From Clostridium paridis (GTDB lineage Bacteria; Bacillota; Clostridia; Clostridiales; Clostridiaceae), in contig NZ_JAESWA010000017.1 of NCBI RefSeq assembly GCF_016765615.1, positions 372,001 to 436,000 on the forward strand: a stretch of 64,000 nt of DNA, given 5' to 3'. Position 1 is the first letter of the stretch, and the number at the start of each line of letters is the position of its first letter. The notes beneath the pieces are model-generated. The model was not told the DNA's origin and made no database searches. It saw nothing but the letters and a program-made list of their open reading frames with translations. Positions 1 through 8,909 of the stretch are shown piece by piece. A program made the translations under genes and the position numbers.

Positions 1-276
1 GAAGAAGAGTATGTAATGCTACTTTCTCCTAACGTGAAGAACAGTTCAATTCCTCTACTTCTATCTAGAGAAGATGATATTCAAGGAGAACATGCTGCTT
101 CAGCAGGAAAAATTGATGAGAGCACTTTATTCTATTTAATGAGCAGAGGTTTATCTATTGAAGAAAGTAGAAAACTACTTATTTTAGCTCACTTTACTCC
201 ACTTATTAATAAGTTACCAGCGGACTTTAGAGATGATATTATTACTACTATTGAAAGGAAGTTAAAAAATGCATAA
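1..276 (+). CDS. sufD: SufD-like Fe-S assembly scaffold protein, C-terminal part (5' end outside window)
   Basis: The reading frame is open from base 1, so this is the last 91 codons of a gene that starts before the window. The visible part holds the SufB/SufD family C-terminus: the GEHAASAGKIDE motif, the SRGLSIEESRKLL motif and a closing helix ending in IERKLKNA. SufB and SufD form, with the SufC ATPase, the scaffold on which Fe-S clusters are built before transfer to apoproteins. The stop codon overlaps the start of sufS by 8 bases, which fits the usual sufCDSUB-type order. SufB shares the same C-terminal motifs; SufD is preferred because sufS follows directly. Confidence 0.85.
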   Translation, partial: EEEYVMLLSPNVKNSSIPLLLSREDDIQGEHAASAGKIDESTLFYLMSRGLSIEESRKLLILAHFTPLINKLPADFRDDIITTIERKLKNA

Positions 277-1489
277 CAACATTAAAACTCAATTTCCACT
301 ACTTAATAACAATAAAAATTTAGTATATCTTGACTCCGCTGCAACATCTCAAAAGCCCTATAGTGTTATTAATGCACTAACTGAATATTATAATAATGCA
401 AATGCAAATCCTCATCGAGGAGCCTACTCTATATCAATTGAATCCACAAGGATCTATGAAGAAGGAAGAGAAAAAATAAAAAGATTTTTAAATCTTCCTT
501 CCTCTCATGAAGTAATTTTTACTAAAAACAATACAGAAGCTATAAATCTTGTTGCTTACTCATATGGGTTAAACTTTATAAATGAAGGTGATGAAGTTCT
601 TATTGCAATTACTGAGCATCACTCAAATCTAATACCTTGGCAGCAAGTTGCAAAAGTTAAAAATGCTAAGCTAAATTATCTTTATTTGAATGAAGATTAT
701 GAAATTACAGATGAGGAAATTAAAAATAAATTAACTGAAAAAACAAAAATCGTAGCAATTGGTCAAGTTTCAAATGTTTTAGGTACAGTAAATCCAGTTG
801 ATAAGGTGATTAAAAGAGCACATGAATTAAATGCTAAAGTAATGATAGATGGTGCTCAAGGACTTCCTCATTTGAAAACTGATTTATCAAAGTTAACTCC
901 TGATTTTTATTCTTTTTCACCGCATAAAATATTTGCACCAATGGGGATAGGAGTTTTATGTGCAGATAAAAATTTGCTCGAGGAAATGCCACCATTCATG
1001 TTTGGTGGTGATATGGTTGAATATGTATACGAACAAGAAACTACCTTTGATGAGGTTCCTCATAAATTTGAAGCAGGAACCCAGCATGTAGAAGGAGTTC
1101 TAGGTTTGACAAAAGCCTTAGAATTTGTTGAATATTTAGGCTATGATTATATAGAAGAAACTGATAGAGAACTTACAGAATATGCACAAGAAAGATTAAA
1201 TTCTTTACCTTATATTAAAATAATTGGACCAAAAGAAGCATCTAAGAAAATAGCTGTAATTTCTTTTCTAGTTGATGGTATACATCCACATGATATTGCT
1301 ACAATATTAGATTCTAAAGGTATAGCTGTAAGAGCTGGTAATCATTGTGCACAGCCTTTGCTAAGATTTTTAGGCATTAATTCTACCATAAGAATAAGTT
1401 TATCAATATATAATGAAAAAGCTGACATTGATAAACTGATAGATGCATTAGAATATGCTAGGAGGTTATTTGGGTATGGACATGAATAA
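269..1489 (+). CDS. sufS: SufS-type cysteine desulfurase
   Basis: A 406-aa, fold-type I, PLP-dependent cysteine desulfurase that takes sulfur from L-cysteine for Fe-S cluster assembly in the cytosol. Visible landmarks are the PLP-site motif SFSPHKIFAP (Lys at about 220), the TEHHSN motif near 116-120 (His stacking on PLP), DGAQGLPH near 194-201, and the catalytic cysteine in RAGNHCAQP at about 360. The short loop around that Cys marks the group II SufS/CsdA type rather than IscS/NifS. The start ATG lies inside the end of sufD and the 3' end overlaps sufU by 14 bases, so the three genes look translationally coupled. Length is normal for the family. Confidence 0.95.
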   Translation: MHNNIKTQFPLLNNNKNLVYLDSAATSQKPYSVINALTEYYNNANANPHRGAYSISIESTRIYEEGREKIKRFLNLPSSHEVIFTKNNTEAINLVAYSYGLNFINEGDEVLIAITEHHSNLIPWQQVAKVKNAKLNYLYLNEDYEITDEEIKNKLTEKTKIVAIGQVSNVLGTVNPVDKVIKRAHELNAKVMIDGAQGLPHLKTDLSKLTPDFYSFSPHKIFAPMGIGVLCADKNLLEEMPPFMFGGDMVEYVYEQETTFDEVPHKFEAGTQHVEGVLGLTKALEFVEYLGYDYIEETDRELTEYAQERLNSLPYIKIIGPKEASKKIAVISFLVDGIHPHDIATILDSKGIAVRAGNHCAQPLLRFLGINSTIRISLSIYNEKADIDKLIDALEYARRLFGYGHE

Positions 1490-1901
1490 ACTTTATACTG
1501 AACTAATCATGGAGCATAATAATTCTAAAAGAAATAAACGAGAATTATTAAATCCAGATGTCACTGAAAAAGGTCATAATCCTTCTTGTGGTGATGAAAT
1601 TACTTTAGCTGTAAAATACAATGGAGATATTATTGAAGATCTTGCATTTACAGGAACAGGCTGTGCTATATCTCAAGCCTCTGCTTCAATAATGATTGAC
1701 TTACTAAAAGGAAAACGTAAAGAAGAAGCCTTAGCTTTAGTTGAAAAATTTATTGGAATGATTAAACGAGAAATAAATAATGAGGATGAGTTAATGGAAT
1801 TAGAAGATGCCTTGGCATTTCAAAATATTCAAAATATGCCTGCAAGAGTTAAATGTGCAGTTTTAGCTTGGCATACATTACAAGAAGCAATTAAGCAATA
1901 A
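1476..1901 (+). CDS. sufU: SufU-type sulfur transfer / Fe-S assembly protein
   Basis: A 141-aa SufU/IscU-fold protein that accepts persulfide sulfur from SufS. The family zinc/sulfur-transfer ligands are visible: Cys at about 38 and Asp at about 40 in NPSCGDEI, Cys at about 63 in GTGCAISQAS, and Cys at about 127 in ARVKCAVLAW. The insert after the second Cys separates SufU from IscU. The ATG at 1476 is chosen because AGGAGG at 1460-1465 sits 10 bases upstream; an ATG two codons later is also possible. It overlaps the end of sufS and is followed by a strong terminator. sufB does not follow directly, so either it lies before the window or the order differs from Bacillus. Confidence 0.93.
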   Translation: MDMNKLYTELIMEHNNSKRNKRELLNPDVTEKGHNPSCGDEITLAVKYNGDIIEDLAFTGTGCAISQASASIMIDLLKGKRKEEALALVEKFIGMIKREINNEDELMELEDALAFQNIQNMPARVKCAVLAWHTLQEAIKQ

Positions 1902-1928
1902 AAATCAGAGGTCTAACCTCTGATTTTT
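1902..1928. terminator. Bidirectional terminator between sufU and mntH
   Basis: An 11-bp perfect stem (AAATCAGAGGT and its complement) with a 3-base loop, T-rich on the plus strand and A-rich before it. It separates the convergent suf operon and mntH. Confidence 0.85.
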
Positions 1929-1929
1929 C

Positions 1930-3201
1930 TTACTTAAATATTGTTAAATACAAAAGAACTATATTTAAACTTATAATAATCCCTGCAATAATCATACCAA
2001 TGGTCTTAACGGATTTTTTATTAACTAAACTCCCCATTAAATCTTTTCTATTTGTTATCTTAAGTAATTGTAATATTGGGAAAGGTAATATAAAGCTTAA
2101 TGCAACTTGACTTATAATAAGTGCATTCATCGGATTAACTCCTAGTGCAATAATTATAATTGCTGGCGCCATTGTCACTATTCTTCTTAAATTTACTGGT
2201 ATGCTTAAATTTACAAAGCCTTTCATAATTGTCTGACCAGCCATTGTACCAACAGCAGAAGAAGAAAATCCTGCAGCTATTAATGCTATTCCAAATGCTC
2301 CACTAGATAACTCACCTAAAAGTGGTTTCAACGAATATTGTGCCTGCTCGATTGTGTCTACTACTATCCCATTATTAAAAAATACCGCTGCTGAAACTAT
2401 AACCATTGCTGCATTTACTATAAATGCAATGTTCATTGCTAAGACAATATCTAGTTTTTCCATCTTTAGATGTAACTTTTTGTCCTGTTCGGAAAATTCT
2501 TTTCTTCTATGCTGAACTAGCTGTGAGTGAAGATATATAACATGTGGCATAACTGTAGCTCCAAGCATTCCAACAGCAATAAGTAATGCATCTCCACTAG
2601 AAATTTGTGGAATTACAGAATGTACTGCTACTTGTCCCCACTGTGGTTTTGCTAAAAATAATTCAAATATATATGAAACTCCAATTATTGCTACAAAAGT
2701 AGCAATAATAACTTCTACAATTTTTTGACCATACTTCTCCATATATACAATTAAAAATGTACATATTCCAGTTATTAAAGCTGCATATATCATAGGAATA
2801 TTAAAAAGCAGGTATAATCCAAGTGTTCCACCTAAAAATTCAGCTAAATCTGTTGCCATAGCTCCAATTTCAGCAATGATCCAAAATGTCCAATTAGCTT
2901 TTTTAGAGAATACCCTGCTACACATCTCAGGCAAACTACACCCTGTAGCTATTCCTAGTTTTGCAGAAAGAGTCTGTAAAAAAATTGCCATAAGGTTACT
3001 ACATAAGATTACCCATATTAATTCATATTTAAATTTAGACCCCCCACTTATATTGGTCGCAAAATTACCTGGATCTATATATGCAACACTGACAATAAAA
3101 GCAGGCCCAATATATTTTAAAATTCCCTTTAATTTTTGAAATGATCCCTCTTTTTTATAGGTTACTCTACTTATTTCTGCAGTTCCTGTATTAACTTCCA
3201 T
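1930..3201 (-). CDS. mntH: Nramp-family Mn2+/divalent metal:H+ symporter
   Basis: A 423-aa inner-membrane Nramp transporter importing Mn2+ and possibly Fe2+ with protons. The TM1 signature DPGNFATN, which carries the metal-binding Asp and Asn, is present near residues 43-50, and the TM6 metal-site region reads GATVMPHVIYLHS with the conserved Met-Pro-His. About 11 hydrophobic segments are visible. A GTG three codons earlier is open, but AAGGAAG at 3210-3216 is 8 bases from the ATG at 3201, which is therefore preferred. A palindromic DtxR/MntR-type site lies 46 bases upstream, and a DtxR-family regulator gene is the next gene on the same strand, so Mn-dependent repression is likely. Confidence 0.93.
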   Translation of the reverse strand: MEVNTGTAEISRVTYKKEGSFQKLKGILKYIGPAFIVSVAYIDPGNFATNISGGSKFKYELIWVILCSNLMAIFLQTLSAKLGIATGCSLPEMCSRVFSKKANWTFWIIAEIGAMATDLAEFLGGTLGLYLLFNIPMIYAALITGICTFLIVYMEKYGQKIVEVIIATFVAIIGVSYIFELFLAKPQWGQVAVHSVIPQISSGDALLIAVGMLGATVMPHVIYLHSQLVQHRRKEFSEQDKKLHLKMEKLDIVLAMNIAFIVNAAMVIVSAAVFFNNGIVVDTIEQAQYSLKPLLGELSSGAFGIALIAAGFSSSAVGTMAGQTIMKGFVNLSIPVNLRRIVTMAPAIIIIALGVNPMNALIISQVALSFILPFPILQLLKITNRKDLMGSLVNKKSVKTIGMIIAGIIISLNIVLLYLTIFK

Positions 3202-3246
3202 CTTTAGCACTTCCTTTAGTTTATATTGTTTATCCTCAATTAAGTT

Positions 3247-3260
3247 TTAGCCTTGGCTAA
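3247..3260 (-). promoter_or_regulatory. Candidate MntR/DtxR-family operator upstream of mntH
   Basis: TTAGCCTTGGCTAA has perfect 6-bp arms around a TT/AA centre. It lies between the mntH start and mntR and resembles DtxR-family boxes built on TTAGCC/GGCTAA. The adjacent mntR gene supplies a plausible binding protein. The assignment is by pattern only. Confidence 0.6.
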
Positions 3261-3310
3261 TTTATCAGTTAATATAAACTATGAAAAGAAGTATAAAAAT
3301 GTTACCCTCG

Positions 3311-3790
3311 TCAAACTTTTTTATATTTTTCTTTAAATATACAAAACTCATCCTTTATTCTAGGAAATTCCTTAAAAAATTCATTTAATAGATTTAAACT
3401 CTCTAAGATATTCTTATTTATATCATGCTCAATCAATTCAACGTCCTGGAGTGAAGAATCTACCTGCATATTATTTAAAAAGGTTTCAATTATATTATGT
3501 CTATTTAATAAAAATGCTCCTAATTCCTTTCCCTTTTCAGTTAATATTACTACTCCATACTTTTTATAATCTACCATGTCTAACAATGAAAGTTTTTGAA
3601 CCATCTTTGTTACAGAAGAAGGTTTTACATTTAATAGTTTTGCTAAAATATTAATACGTATGTACCCTTCTTTAGCTCCATGTCTATATATCATCTCCAA
3701 ATAATCCTCCATACCTGAAGTAATTATTTCTTTGTTATCTTTTAATAATTGATACCCTCTTACTGTATAAAACTTTTCTTCTGATTCCAT
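3311..3790 (-). CDS. mntR: DtxR/MntR-family metal-dependent transcriptional repressor
   Basis: A 159-aa DtxR-family regulator, expected to repress mntH when Mn2+ is bound. It has an N-terminal winged helix (ILAKLLNVKPSSVTKMVQKL) and a dimerisation/metal domain. The MntR-type metal ligands line up as Asp and Glu in GMEDYLEMIYRH (about 29 and 32), His in LLNRHNII (about 98), and Glu, Glu, His in VELIEHD (about 118, 121, 122). The set, with Glu where DtxR/IdeR use Cys/Met, favours Mn over Fe. It lacks the SH3-like third domain of DtxR. The ATG at 3790 is preferred over one nine codons upstream because AGGATG lies 7 bases before it. It is about 20 residues longer at the N-terminus than the Bacillus protein. 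Confidence 0.88.
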   Translation of the reverse strand: MESEEKFYTVRGYQLLKDNKEIITSGMEDYLEMIYRHGAKEGYIRINILAKLLNVKPSSVTKMVQKLSLLDMVDYKKYGVVILTEKGKELGAFLLNRHNIIETFLNNMQVDSSLQDVELIEHDINKNILESLNLLNEFFKEFPRIKDEFCIFKEKYKKV

Positions 3791-3937
3791 AAAAACACAT
3801 CCTAAAAAGTACTTCATTTATTTATATTAAAAATAGCTCAATAATATTTATTTATTCTAATAATAAATCCAATTACCTACTAAGTATATTTGATAAGTAT
3901 GTAATGTCTTTTTTTATTTCCAAAATTTAATAATTAA

Positions 3938-3963
3938 TTTTGAATGAATGTAAACGGTATAAT
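3938..3963 (+). promoter_or_regulatory. Possible hydA promoter
   Basis: A perfect TATAAT at 3958-3963 lies in the 320-base AT-rich gap between mntR and hydA. A weak TTTTGA at 3938-3943 is only 14 bases upstream, so the -35 is doubtful. The rest of the gap holds no gene that I can see. Confidence 0.35.
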
Positions 3964-4111
3964 AGTAAATATTTTGAAATACTATTAATTACTTACTTGT
4001 AGTGCATCTCTATATTTGGTAGAATGAATTGGTTAAAAAATTCACAACTCTTCATCTAAACTGATTATTAGATGATTATGGAAAAAATGATTTTACAATT
4101 GAGGTGCGAAT

Positions 4112-5860
4112 ATGAAAAATATACTTATCAACGGAACAAAGATAGAAACTAATGAAGACATTACTATTTTAAACTTAGCTAAGAAAAATGGAATAGATAT
4201 CTCTACACTATGCTTTTTAAAAGATTGTAACGACGTTGGAACTTGTGGTGTATGTGTAGTTGATATTGAAGGAAGAGATGATCTTGCAACATCATGTAAT
4301 ACTATGGCTGAAGATGGTATGGTTATAACTACTTCTTCTGAAAAAATTGAGAACCATATCAAAGAAAGATTATCTACTATGTTAGATAGCCATGAATTTA
4401 AATGTGGTCCATGTAAAAGAAGAGAAAATTGTGAGTTCTTAAAGCTTGTAATAAAACATAAAGCAAGAGCTTCAAAACCATTCGTAGTTGCTGATAAGTC
4501 TGAATATGTTGATGATAGAAGTAAATCCATTGTTATTGATAGAACAAAATGTGTTCTTTGCGGTAGATGTGTTGGAGCATGCGAAAATAAGACAAGCACT
4601 TGTACTATTAAATTCATCGAAAAAGATGGTAAAAAAGTAATTGGAACTGAGAATGATCAATGCTTTGATAATACAGATTGTTTATTATGTGGACAATGCG
4701 TTATAGCTTGCCCAGTTGATGCTTTATCAGAAAAAAGCCACATTGATAGAGTTAAGGAAGCAATTGCAGATCCAAATAAACATGTTATAGTTGCTATGGC
4801 TCCATCTGTAAGAACTGCTATGGGTGAATTATTCAACATGGGATTTGGTGTGGATGTAACTGGAAAATTATACACTGCATTAAGACAATTAGGTTTTGAT
4901 AAAATATTTGATATTAACTTTGGCGCAGATATGACAATAATGGAAGAAGCTACTGAACTTGCTCAAAGAATTAAACAAGGTGGACCATTCCCAATGTTTA
5001 CTTCATGTTGTCCAGGTTGGGTTAGACAAGTTGAAAATTATTTCCCAGATATGTTAGAAAATCTTTCTTCAGCTAAGTCTCCACAACAAATATTTGGAAC
5101 AGCAAGTAAGACATACTACCCTACAACTGTAGATATAGATCCAAAAAATATCTTTACTGTAACTATAATGCCATGTACAGCTAAGAAATATGAAGCAGAC
5201 AGACCTGAAATGGAAACTAACGGCTTAAGAGATATTGATGCTGTATTAACTACAAGAGAACTTGGCAAAATGATCAAAGAATTAAAGATTGATTTTGCTA
5301 AACTTGAAGATAGCGAAGTGGACCCAGCTATGGGTGAGTATACTGGAGCTGGTGTTATATTCGGAGCAACTGGTGGAGTTATGGAAGCTGCTCTTAGAAC
5401 AGCAAAAGATTTTATTGAAAATAAAGATTTAGCTGATATTGAATATGAACAAGTAAGAGGACTTAAAGGAATAAAAGAAGCAACTGTTGAAATTGGTGGA
5501 AATAACTATAACATAGCAGTTATCAATGGCTCTGCTAATCTATTCGAATTCATGAATTCAGACAAGCTTTATAACAAACAATATCACTTTATAGAAGTTA
5601 TGTCCTGTGAAGGTGGATGTGTAAATGGGGGTGGACAACCTCATGTAAGTTCTGCTTTAAGAAGTACTGTTGATATAAAAACTGTTAGAGCTTCTGTATT
5701 ATACAATCAAGATAAAAATCTTAAAAAGAGAAAATCACATGAAAATGTTGCTTTATTAAATATGTACAAGTCTTATATGGGTGAACCTGGCAAGGGACTT
5801 GCTCACAAACTATTACATATGAAATATAAGAACGCTAAAACAGAAGAACAAAGCAGCTAA
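4112..5860 (+). CDS. hydA: Monomeric [FeFe] hydrogenase, CpI/HydA type
   Basis: A 582-aa ferredoxin-dependent [FeFe] hydrogenase that evolves H2 from reduced ferredoxin during fermentation. Domains in order: an N-terminal [2Fe-2S] domain (Cys 34, 45, 48, 62), the His/Cys [4Fe-4S] site (His94, Cys98, 101, 107), a two-cluster ferredoxin domain (CVLCGRCVGAC and CLLCGQCVIAC), then the H-domain. The three H-cluster motifs are intact: TSCCPGW (Cys 299/300), MPCTAKKYE (Cys 355) and EVMSCEGGCVNGGG (Cys 499 and 503). The numbering matches Clostridium pasteurianum CpI almost exactly. GAGGTG precedes the ATG. It is a single-gene unit closed by a terminator; the maturases HydE/F/G are not in the window. 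Confidence 0.97.
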   Translation: MKNILINGTKIETNEDITILNLAKKNGIDISTLCFLKDCNDVGTCGVCVVDIEGRDDLATSCNTMAEDGMVITTSSEKIENHIKERLSTMLDSHEFKCGPCKRRENCEFLKLVIKHKARASKPFVVADKSEYVDDRSKSIVIDRTKCVLCGRCVGACENKTSTCTIKFIEKDGKKVIGTENDQCFDNTDCLLCGQCVIACPVDALSEKSHIDRVKEAIADPNKHVIVAMAPSVRTAMGELFNMGFGVDVTGKLYTALRQLGFDKIFDINFGADMTIMEEATELAQRIKQGGPFPMFTSCCPGWVRQVENYFPDMLENLSSAKSPQQIFGTASKTYYPTTVDIDPKNIFTVTIMPCTAKKYEADRPEMETNGLRDIDAVLTTRELGKMIKELKIDFAKLEDSEVDPAMGEYTGAGVIFGATGGVMEAALRTAKDFIENKDLADIEYEQVRGLKGIKEATVEIGGNNYNIAVINGSANLFEFMNSDKLYNKQYHFIEVMSCEGGCVNGGGQPHVSSALRSTVDIKTVRASVLYNQDKNLKKRKSHENVALLNMYKSYMGEPGKGLAHKLLHMKYKNAKTEEQSS

Positions 5861-5883
5861 ATTGTATTTTAATACATAAACAA

Positions 5884-5906
5884 AGCAGTCTCCAACGGAG
5901 GCTGCT
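5884..5906. terminator. Terminator between hydA and the convergent oxidoreductase gene
   Basis: A 10-bp stem (AGCAGTCTCC with GGAGGCTGCT, one G-T pair) with a 3-base loop, placed just after hydA and just before the stop of the convergent gene. Confidence 0.75.
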
Positions 5907-5910
5907 TATT

Positions 5911-6810
5911 TTAGTTAATTTTCATTACTATCTTTTCACATATTTCATGAGTTCTTAAGGAATCTGAAATGGATGGGTTTGGCATCTTATTTTTTTCAAT
6001 ACACTCTATAAAGTGATCTACTATCTGATAAAAGCCTCTTTTGAACAATGTTGGCTCCCAATCACCGAATTTTAATATATCTTTCTCTTTATCATGAAAA
6101 TGTATTGTTTCGATTATGTTATCAACAATATATTTATCACCAGCAGTCATATATTCTATTACCTCTTCAGTAACACCATTATTTCTATTCATAATTCCAA
6201 TTGCCGTACAGCTTTCTCCTATAAGCTCTATAATTACATTGTGAAGCAATTCTCCCTTTTTTGAATATCGAACACTTATATCCTTTACTTCTTCATCCAT
6301 TAAAAATCTTAGTGTATCAACTACATGTACAAAATCCTCAACTATAAATCTTCGCGTGTAATCTGGCTGCATAAATCTATTTTTTTGGATTATTATAATG
6401 TCTGCTTTTCCATGTTCTTTTAATTTTTTAATCATTGGTGCAAATCTTCTGTTAAATCCAACCATTGCAAATTTCTTGCTTTCTTCTGCTAATTTAACTA
6501 TTTCTTGAGTTTCATCAAAATTTAGTGATATTGGCTTATCTATATATACATGTATTCCATTTTGCAGTAACTTCTTTGCAATTTCAAAATGCGCCTCAGT
6601 AGAAGTACTAACAAATACACCTTCTACTCCCATCTCTATTAATTCTTCTACTTTAGTAACACACTCACTTATTCTATATTTTTTTGACAACCTACTTAGG
6701 GTATCTTTGTTTCTAGTGCATAACACTAATTCAATACCTTCCTTTTCAGATAGTACTGGTAAATATCCCTTTTTAGCAATGTCACCTAATCCTATAATTC
6801 CAATCTTCAT
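5911..6810 (-). CDS. Gfo/Idh/MocA-family NAD(P)-dependent oxidoreductase
   Basis: A 299-aa protein with an N-terminal Rossmann fold (MKIGIIGLGDIAKKGYLPVL, dinucleotide-binding GxGxxA at about residues 7-12) and the family's sugar-binding/catalytic region containing DKP (the usual EKP lysine motif) at about residues 97-99. Members oxidise or reduce sugars, inositols or related polyols; the substrate cannot be told from sequence. GGGAG precedes the ATG. It lies 16 bases after a nitroreductase gene on the same strand and probably forms one transcript with the two nitroreductases upstream. It is somewhat shorter than the usual 320-350 residues. Confidence 0.8.
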   Translation of the reverse strand: MKIGIIGLGDIAKKGYLPVLSEKEGIELVLCTRNKDTLSRLSKKYRISECVTKVEELIEMGVEGVFVSTSTEAHFEIAKKLLQNGIHVYIDKPISLNFDETQEIVKLAEESKKFAMVGFNRRFAPMIKKLKEHGKADIIIIQKNRFMQPDYTRRFIVEDFVHVVDTLRFLMDEEVKDISVRYSKKGELLHNVIIELIGESCTAIGIMNRNNGVTEEVIEYMTAGDKYIVDNIIETIHFHDKEKDILKFGDWEPTLFKRGFYQIVDHFIECIEKNKMPNPSISDSLRTHEICEKIVMKIN

Positions 6811-6826
6811 AAACTCTCCCTCAACA

Positions 6827-7411
6827 CTACTTTATTATTGTTACTGTATTTTCTTTTCTCTTTGCTGCTGTCGGCATATCTCCATCTCTATAACCTACAA
6901 TTATGGCGCCGCATACTTTATGACTTTCTGGTACTCCAAGCTCAATCAATAATTCTCTTAAATCATTATTGTCCCCAAACCAAGTTAATTGATTTACATA
7001 GCATGAGCCTAAATTAAGTGCATTAGAAGCTAATAGCATATTTTCAATTGCACATGCACTATCAGCCATAGCATTTCCATAATTGCGTTCATTTGTGACA
7101 ATAATTAATGTGGGAGCATTATAATAAAAGCTGTATGCTTCGTTCTTTGCCGCAACTTTGCCAGAACGTATACTTCTATATGTATTTTCATTAACTTCTA
7201 ATTTATCAAAGGCGGCTCTCACATATTTATTTAATTCCATAAGCTTCTCTTTATTTTGAAGTACAGTAAAATGCCAGGTTTGAGAATTCCCTCCACTTGG
7301 AGCATGTTTCGCAGCTTCTAAAATGATGCTTAAATCTTCATCTAATATTTGATCTTCTAAATATTTTCTGATACTTCTTCTACTTAAAATATTTTCTATT
7401 ACTTCTTTCAT
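6827..7411 (-). CDS. Nitroreductase-family FMN-dependent oxidoreductase
   Basis: A 194-aa nitroreductase-fold flavoprotein. The N-terminal SRRSIRKY motif (FMN phosphate binding), the APSGGNSQTWHF motif and the C-terminal GAIIVGYRDG strand are typical of the family. Such enzymes use NAD(P)H to reduce nitroaromatics, quinones or flavin; the physiological substrate is unknown. AGGAG precedes the start. It sits between a second nitroreductase (22 bases upstream) and a Gfo/Idh/MocA oxidoreductase (16 bases downstream), all on the same strand, suggesting co-transcription of three redox enzymes. Confidence 0.85.
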   Translation of the reverse strand: MKEVIENILSRRSIRKYLEDQILDEDLSIILEAAKHAPSGGNSQTWHFTVLQNKEKLMELNKYVRAAFDKLEVNENTYRSIRSGKVAAKNEAYSFYYNAPTLIIVTNERNYGNAMADSACAIENMLLASNALNLGSCYVNQLTWFGDNNDLRELLIELGVPESHKVCGAIIVGYRDGDMPTAAKRKENTVTIIK

Positions 7412-7433
7412 TACTCTATATTCTCCTTATTCA

Positions 7434-8171
7434 CTATTTCATTTTAAAGCCTTGTTCTTTCAAAAAATCCTTCATATGAGGTCTTTGCGGATTACTCATT
7501 AGACTTCCTACTTGATTAGTCCAGGTATCTGCTCTTTGTCCATTGGTTCTTTTAATATAGTAATTCTTAATTTGCTCATCATATTCCTTTAACATTTCAA
7601 CGTCATCATCAGAAGTATAATAATCTGTCTTAAGAACAATTTCCATTGGCAATCTTAACTTATTTCCTGTATCCTCATCTGGATATCCTAAACACATTCC
7701 AAACACTGGATATACATTAGTTGGCAACTTAAGTAATTCACTTATCTTATCTGGATTATTTCTAATTCCTCCAATGTAAACTCCTCCTAATCCCATTGAT
7801 TCCGCTGCTATTAAAGCATTTTGTGCTGCAAGAGTTACATCGACCGTTGATAATATAAAAGTCTCCACATACCCTTCCACAAAAACCTTATTATTCATTT
7901 CACAAGCAATTTTAAGACGATTTAAATCGGCGCAGAAAATAAGAAACAAAGGACATTCTTCAATATATTTTTGGTTGCCTGAAAGATTTGCTATACTCCT
8001 CCTTTTCTCCATATTATTTATTCTTATAATAGTATAAGCTTGAATATAACTTGAAGTTGAAGCACTTTGAGCACACTCAATTATTTCTTTTATCTTTTCT
8101 TCTTCTACTGAAACTGCTTTAAATTTCCTAACAGACTTATGTGATTTTAATAGATTAACTACATCATTCAT
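7434..8171 (-). CDS. Nitroreductase-family protein, NfsA-like
   Basis: A 245-aa nitroreductase of the longer, NfsA/flavin-reductase-like class. It has the HKSVRKF motif at the N-terminus, SASTSSYIQAYTII for FMN contact, the central AAESMGLGGVYIGGIR and VFGMCLGYPDE motifs, and an extended C-terminal region containing RTNGQRADTWTNQV, as in NfsA-type enzymes. It probably reduces nitro compounds, quinones or flavins with NADPH. The ATG at 8171 is chosen over one six codons upstream because AGGGAAG lies 7 bases before it. It is first in a probable three-gene redox operon. Confidence 0.85.
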   Translation of the reverse strand: MNDVVNLLKSHKSVRKFKAVSVEEEKIKEIIECAQSASTSSYIQAYTIIRINNMEKRRSIANLSGNQKYIEECPLFLIFCADLNRLKIACEMNNKVFVEGYVETFILSTVDVTLAAQNALIAAESMGLGGVYIGGIRNNPDKISELLKLPTNVYPVFGMCLGYPDEDTGNKLRLPMEIVLKTDYYTSDDDVEMLKEYDEQIKNYYIKRTNGQRADTWTNQVGSLMSNPQRPHMKDFLKEQGFKMK

Positions 8172-8296
8172 AAACAAACTTCCCTTCATTTTTCTTTTAT
8201 TATTTTAAGTTTATCATCCAGAATATGAATTTAATAGTAGTTACCTTTCTCCCATATAATTTCCTAGAGGATACTAGTAAGTTATATATAGTAAAA

Positions 8297-8328
8297 AACT
8301 ATGGATACTTTATTCAATATCCATAGTT
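8297..8328 (-). terminator. Terminator after the membrane protein gene
   Basis: An 11-bp perfect stem (AACTATGGATA) with a 10-base loop, followed on the minus strand by a run of six T. It ends 4 bases from the stop of the upstream membrane-protein gene. Confidence 0.85.
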
Positions 8329-8332
8329 CATT

Positions 8333-8779
8333 TTAATACCTCCTATAAATGCCGGTTCCCCTATTTCCCATTAGAATCATAGCTATAATTCCAAAGATAG
8401 CGGCTATTAAAGCAATTATTAATATTATTGCAATAATTAAAAAAATAAAATAGCTAAAAAAGTAAAATCCGATCCATATTATTGATAAACCTACGATACC
8501 AATTAAAATTCTAAAAGCCAAAGGTATTTCTTCTAACTCTAGGGCATGAATTATTGTCATGACACCTAAAAAGCAAGCTGATGCAAAAGCAATTAAAACA
8601 AGAATAGTATCTTTTAGATACAATAATGGATAGTTAATATAATATTTTATAAATTCAATTATATTTTGTGTTCTTGGAAGTTTAGATATACCGCTAAGTG
8701 AAAGATAACTAAATAATATAGTTAGTACTATTAAAATAATATATGTAGGTTTTGATCTAAGAAAATAGTATGCTCTCAT
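8333..8779 (-). CDS. Small integral membrane protein, function unknown
   Basis: A 148-aa protein with about four hydrophobic segments: near residues 12-30, 58-80, 90-107 and a long one at 108-136, followed by a short basic tail (GNRGTGIYRRY). No catalytic motif is visible. A GAGG stands 3 bases before the ATG. The gene stands alone between a redox operon and the acyltransferase pair and has its own terminator. I do not recognise the family. Confidence 0.6.
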   Translation of the reverse strand: MRAYYFLRSKPTYIILIVLTILFSYLSLSGISKLPRTQNIIEFIKYYINYPLLYLKDTILVLIAFASACFLGVMTIIHALELEEIPLAFRILIGIVGLSIIWIGFYFFSYFIFLIIAIILIIALIAAIFGIIAMILMGNRGTGIYRRY

Positions 8780-8865
8780 CTACCTCATCTCCAATATTTC
8801 TCTATAAAGCATATGTTCAGAAACTAATAAATATTTTATAAAACTACATTTTAATATATATAAAA

Positions 8866-8898
8866 AGCACAAGATTATTAAAATTATAATCTTGTGCT
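8866..8898 (-). terminator. Terminator after acyltransferase/TraB copy 1
   Basis: A 13-bp perfect stem (AGCACAAGATTAT) with a 7-base loop, 11 bases beyond the stop of the minus-strand gene; T-rich on the minus strand. Confidence 0.85.
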
Positions 8899-8909
8899 CA
8901 AATATTTCT

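Noticed and set aside
4093-4617. A 174-codon open frame on the minus strand inside hydA
   Set aside because: It lies opposite to a complete hydrogenase with all cluster motifs, has no ribosome site or family resemblance, and is a shadow frame.
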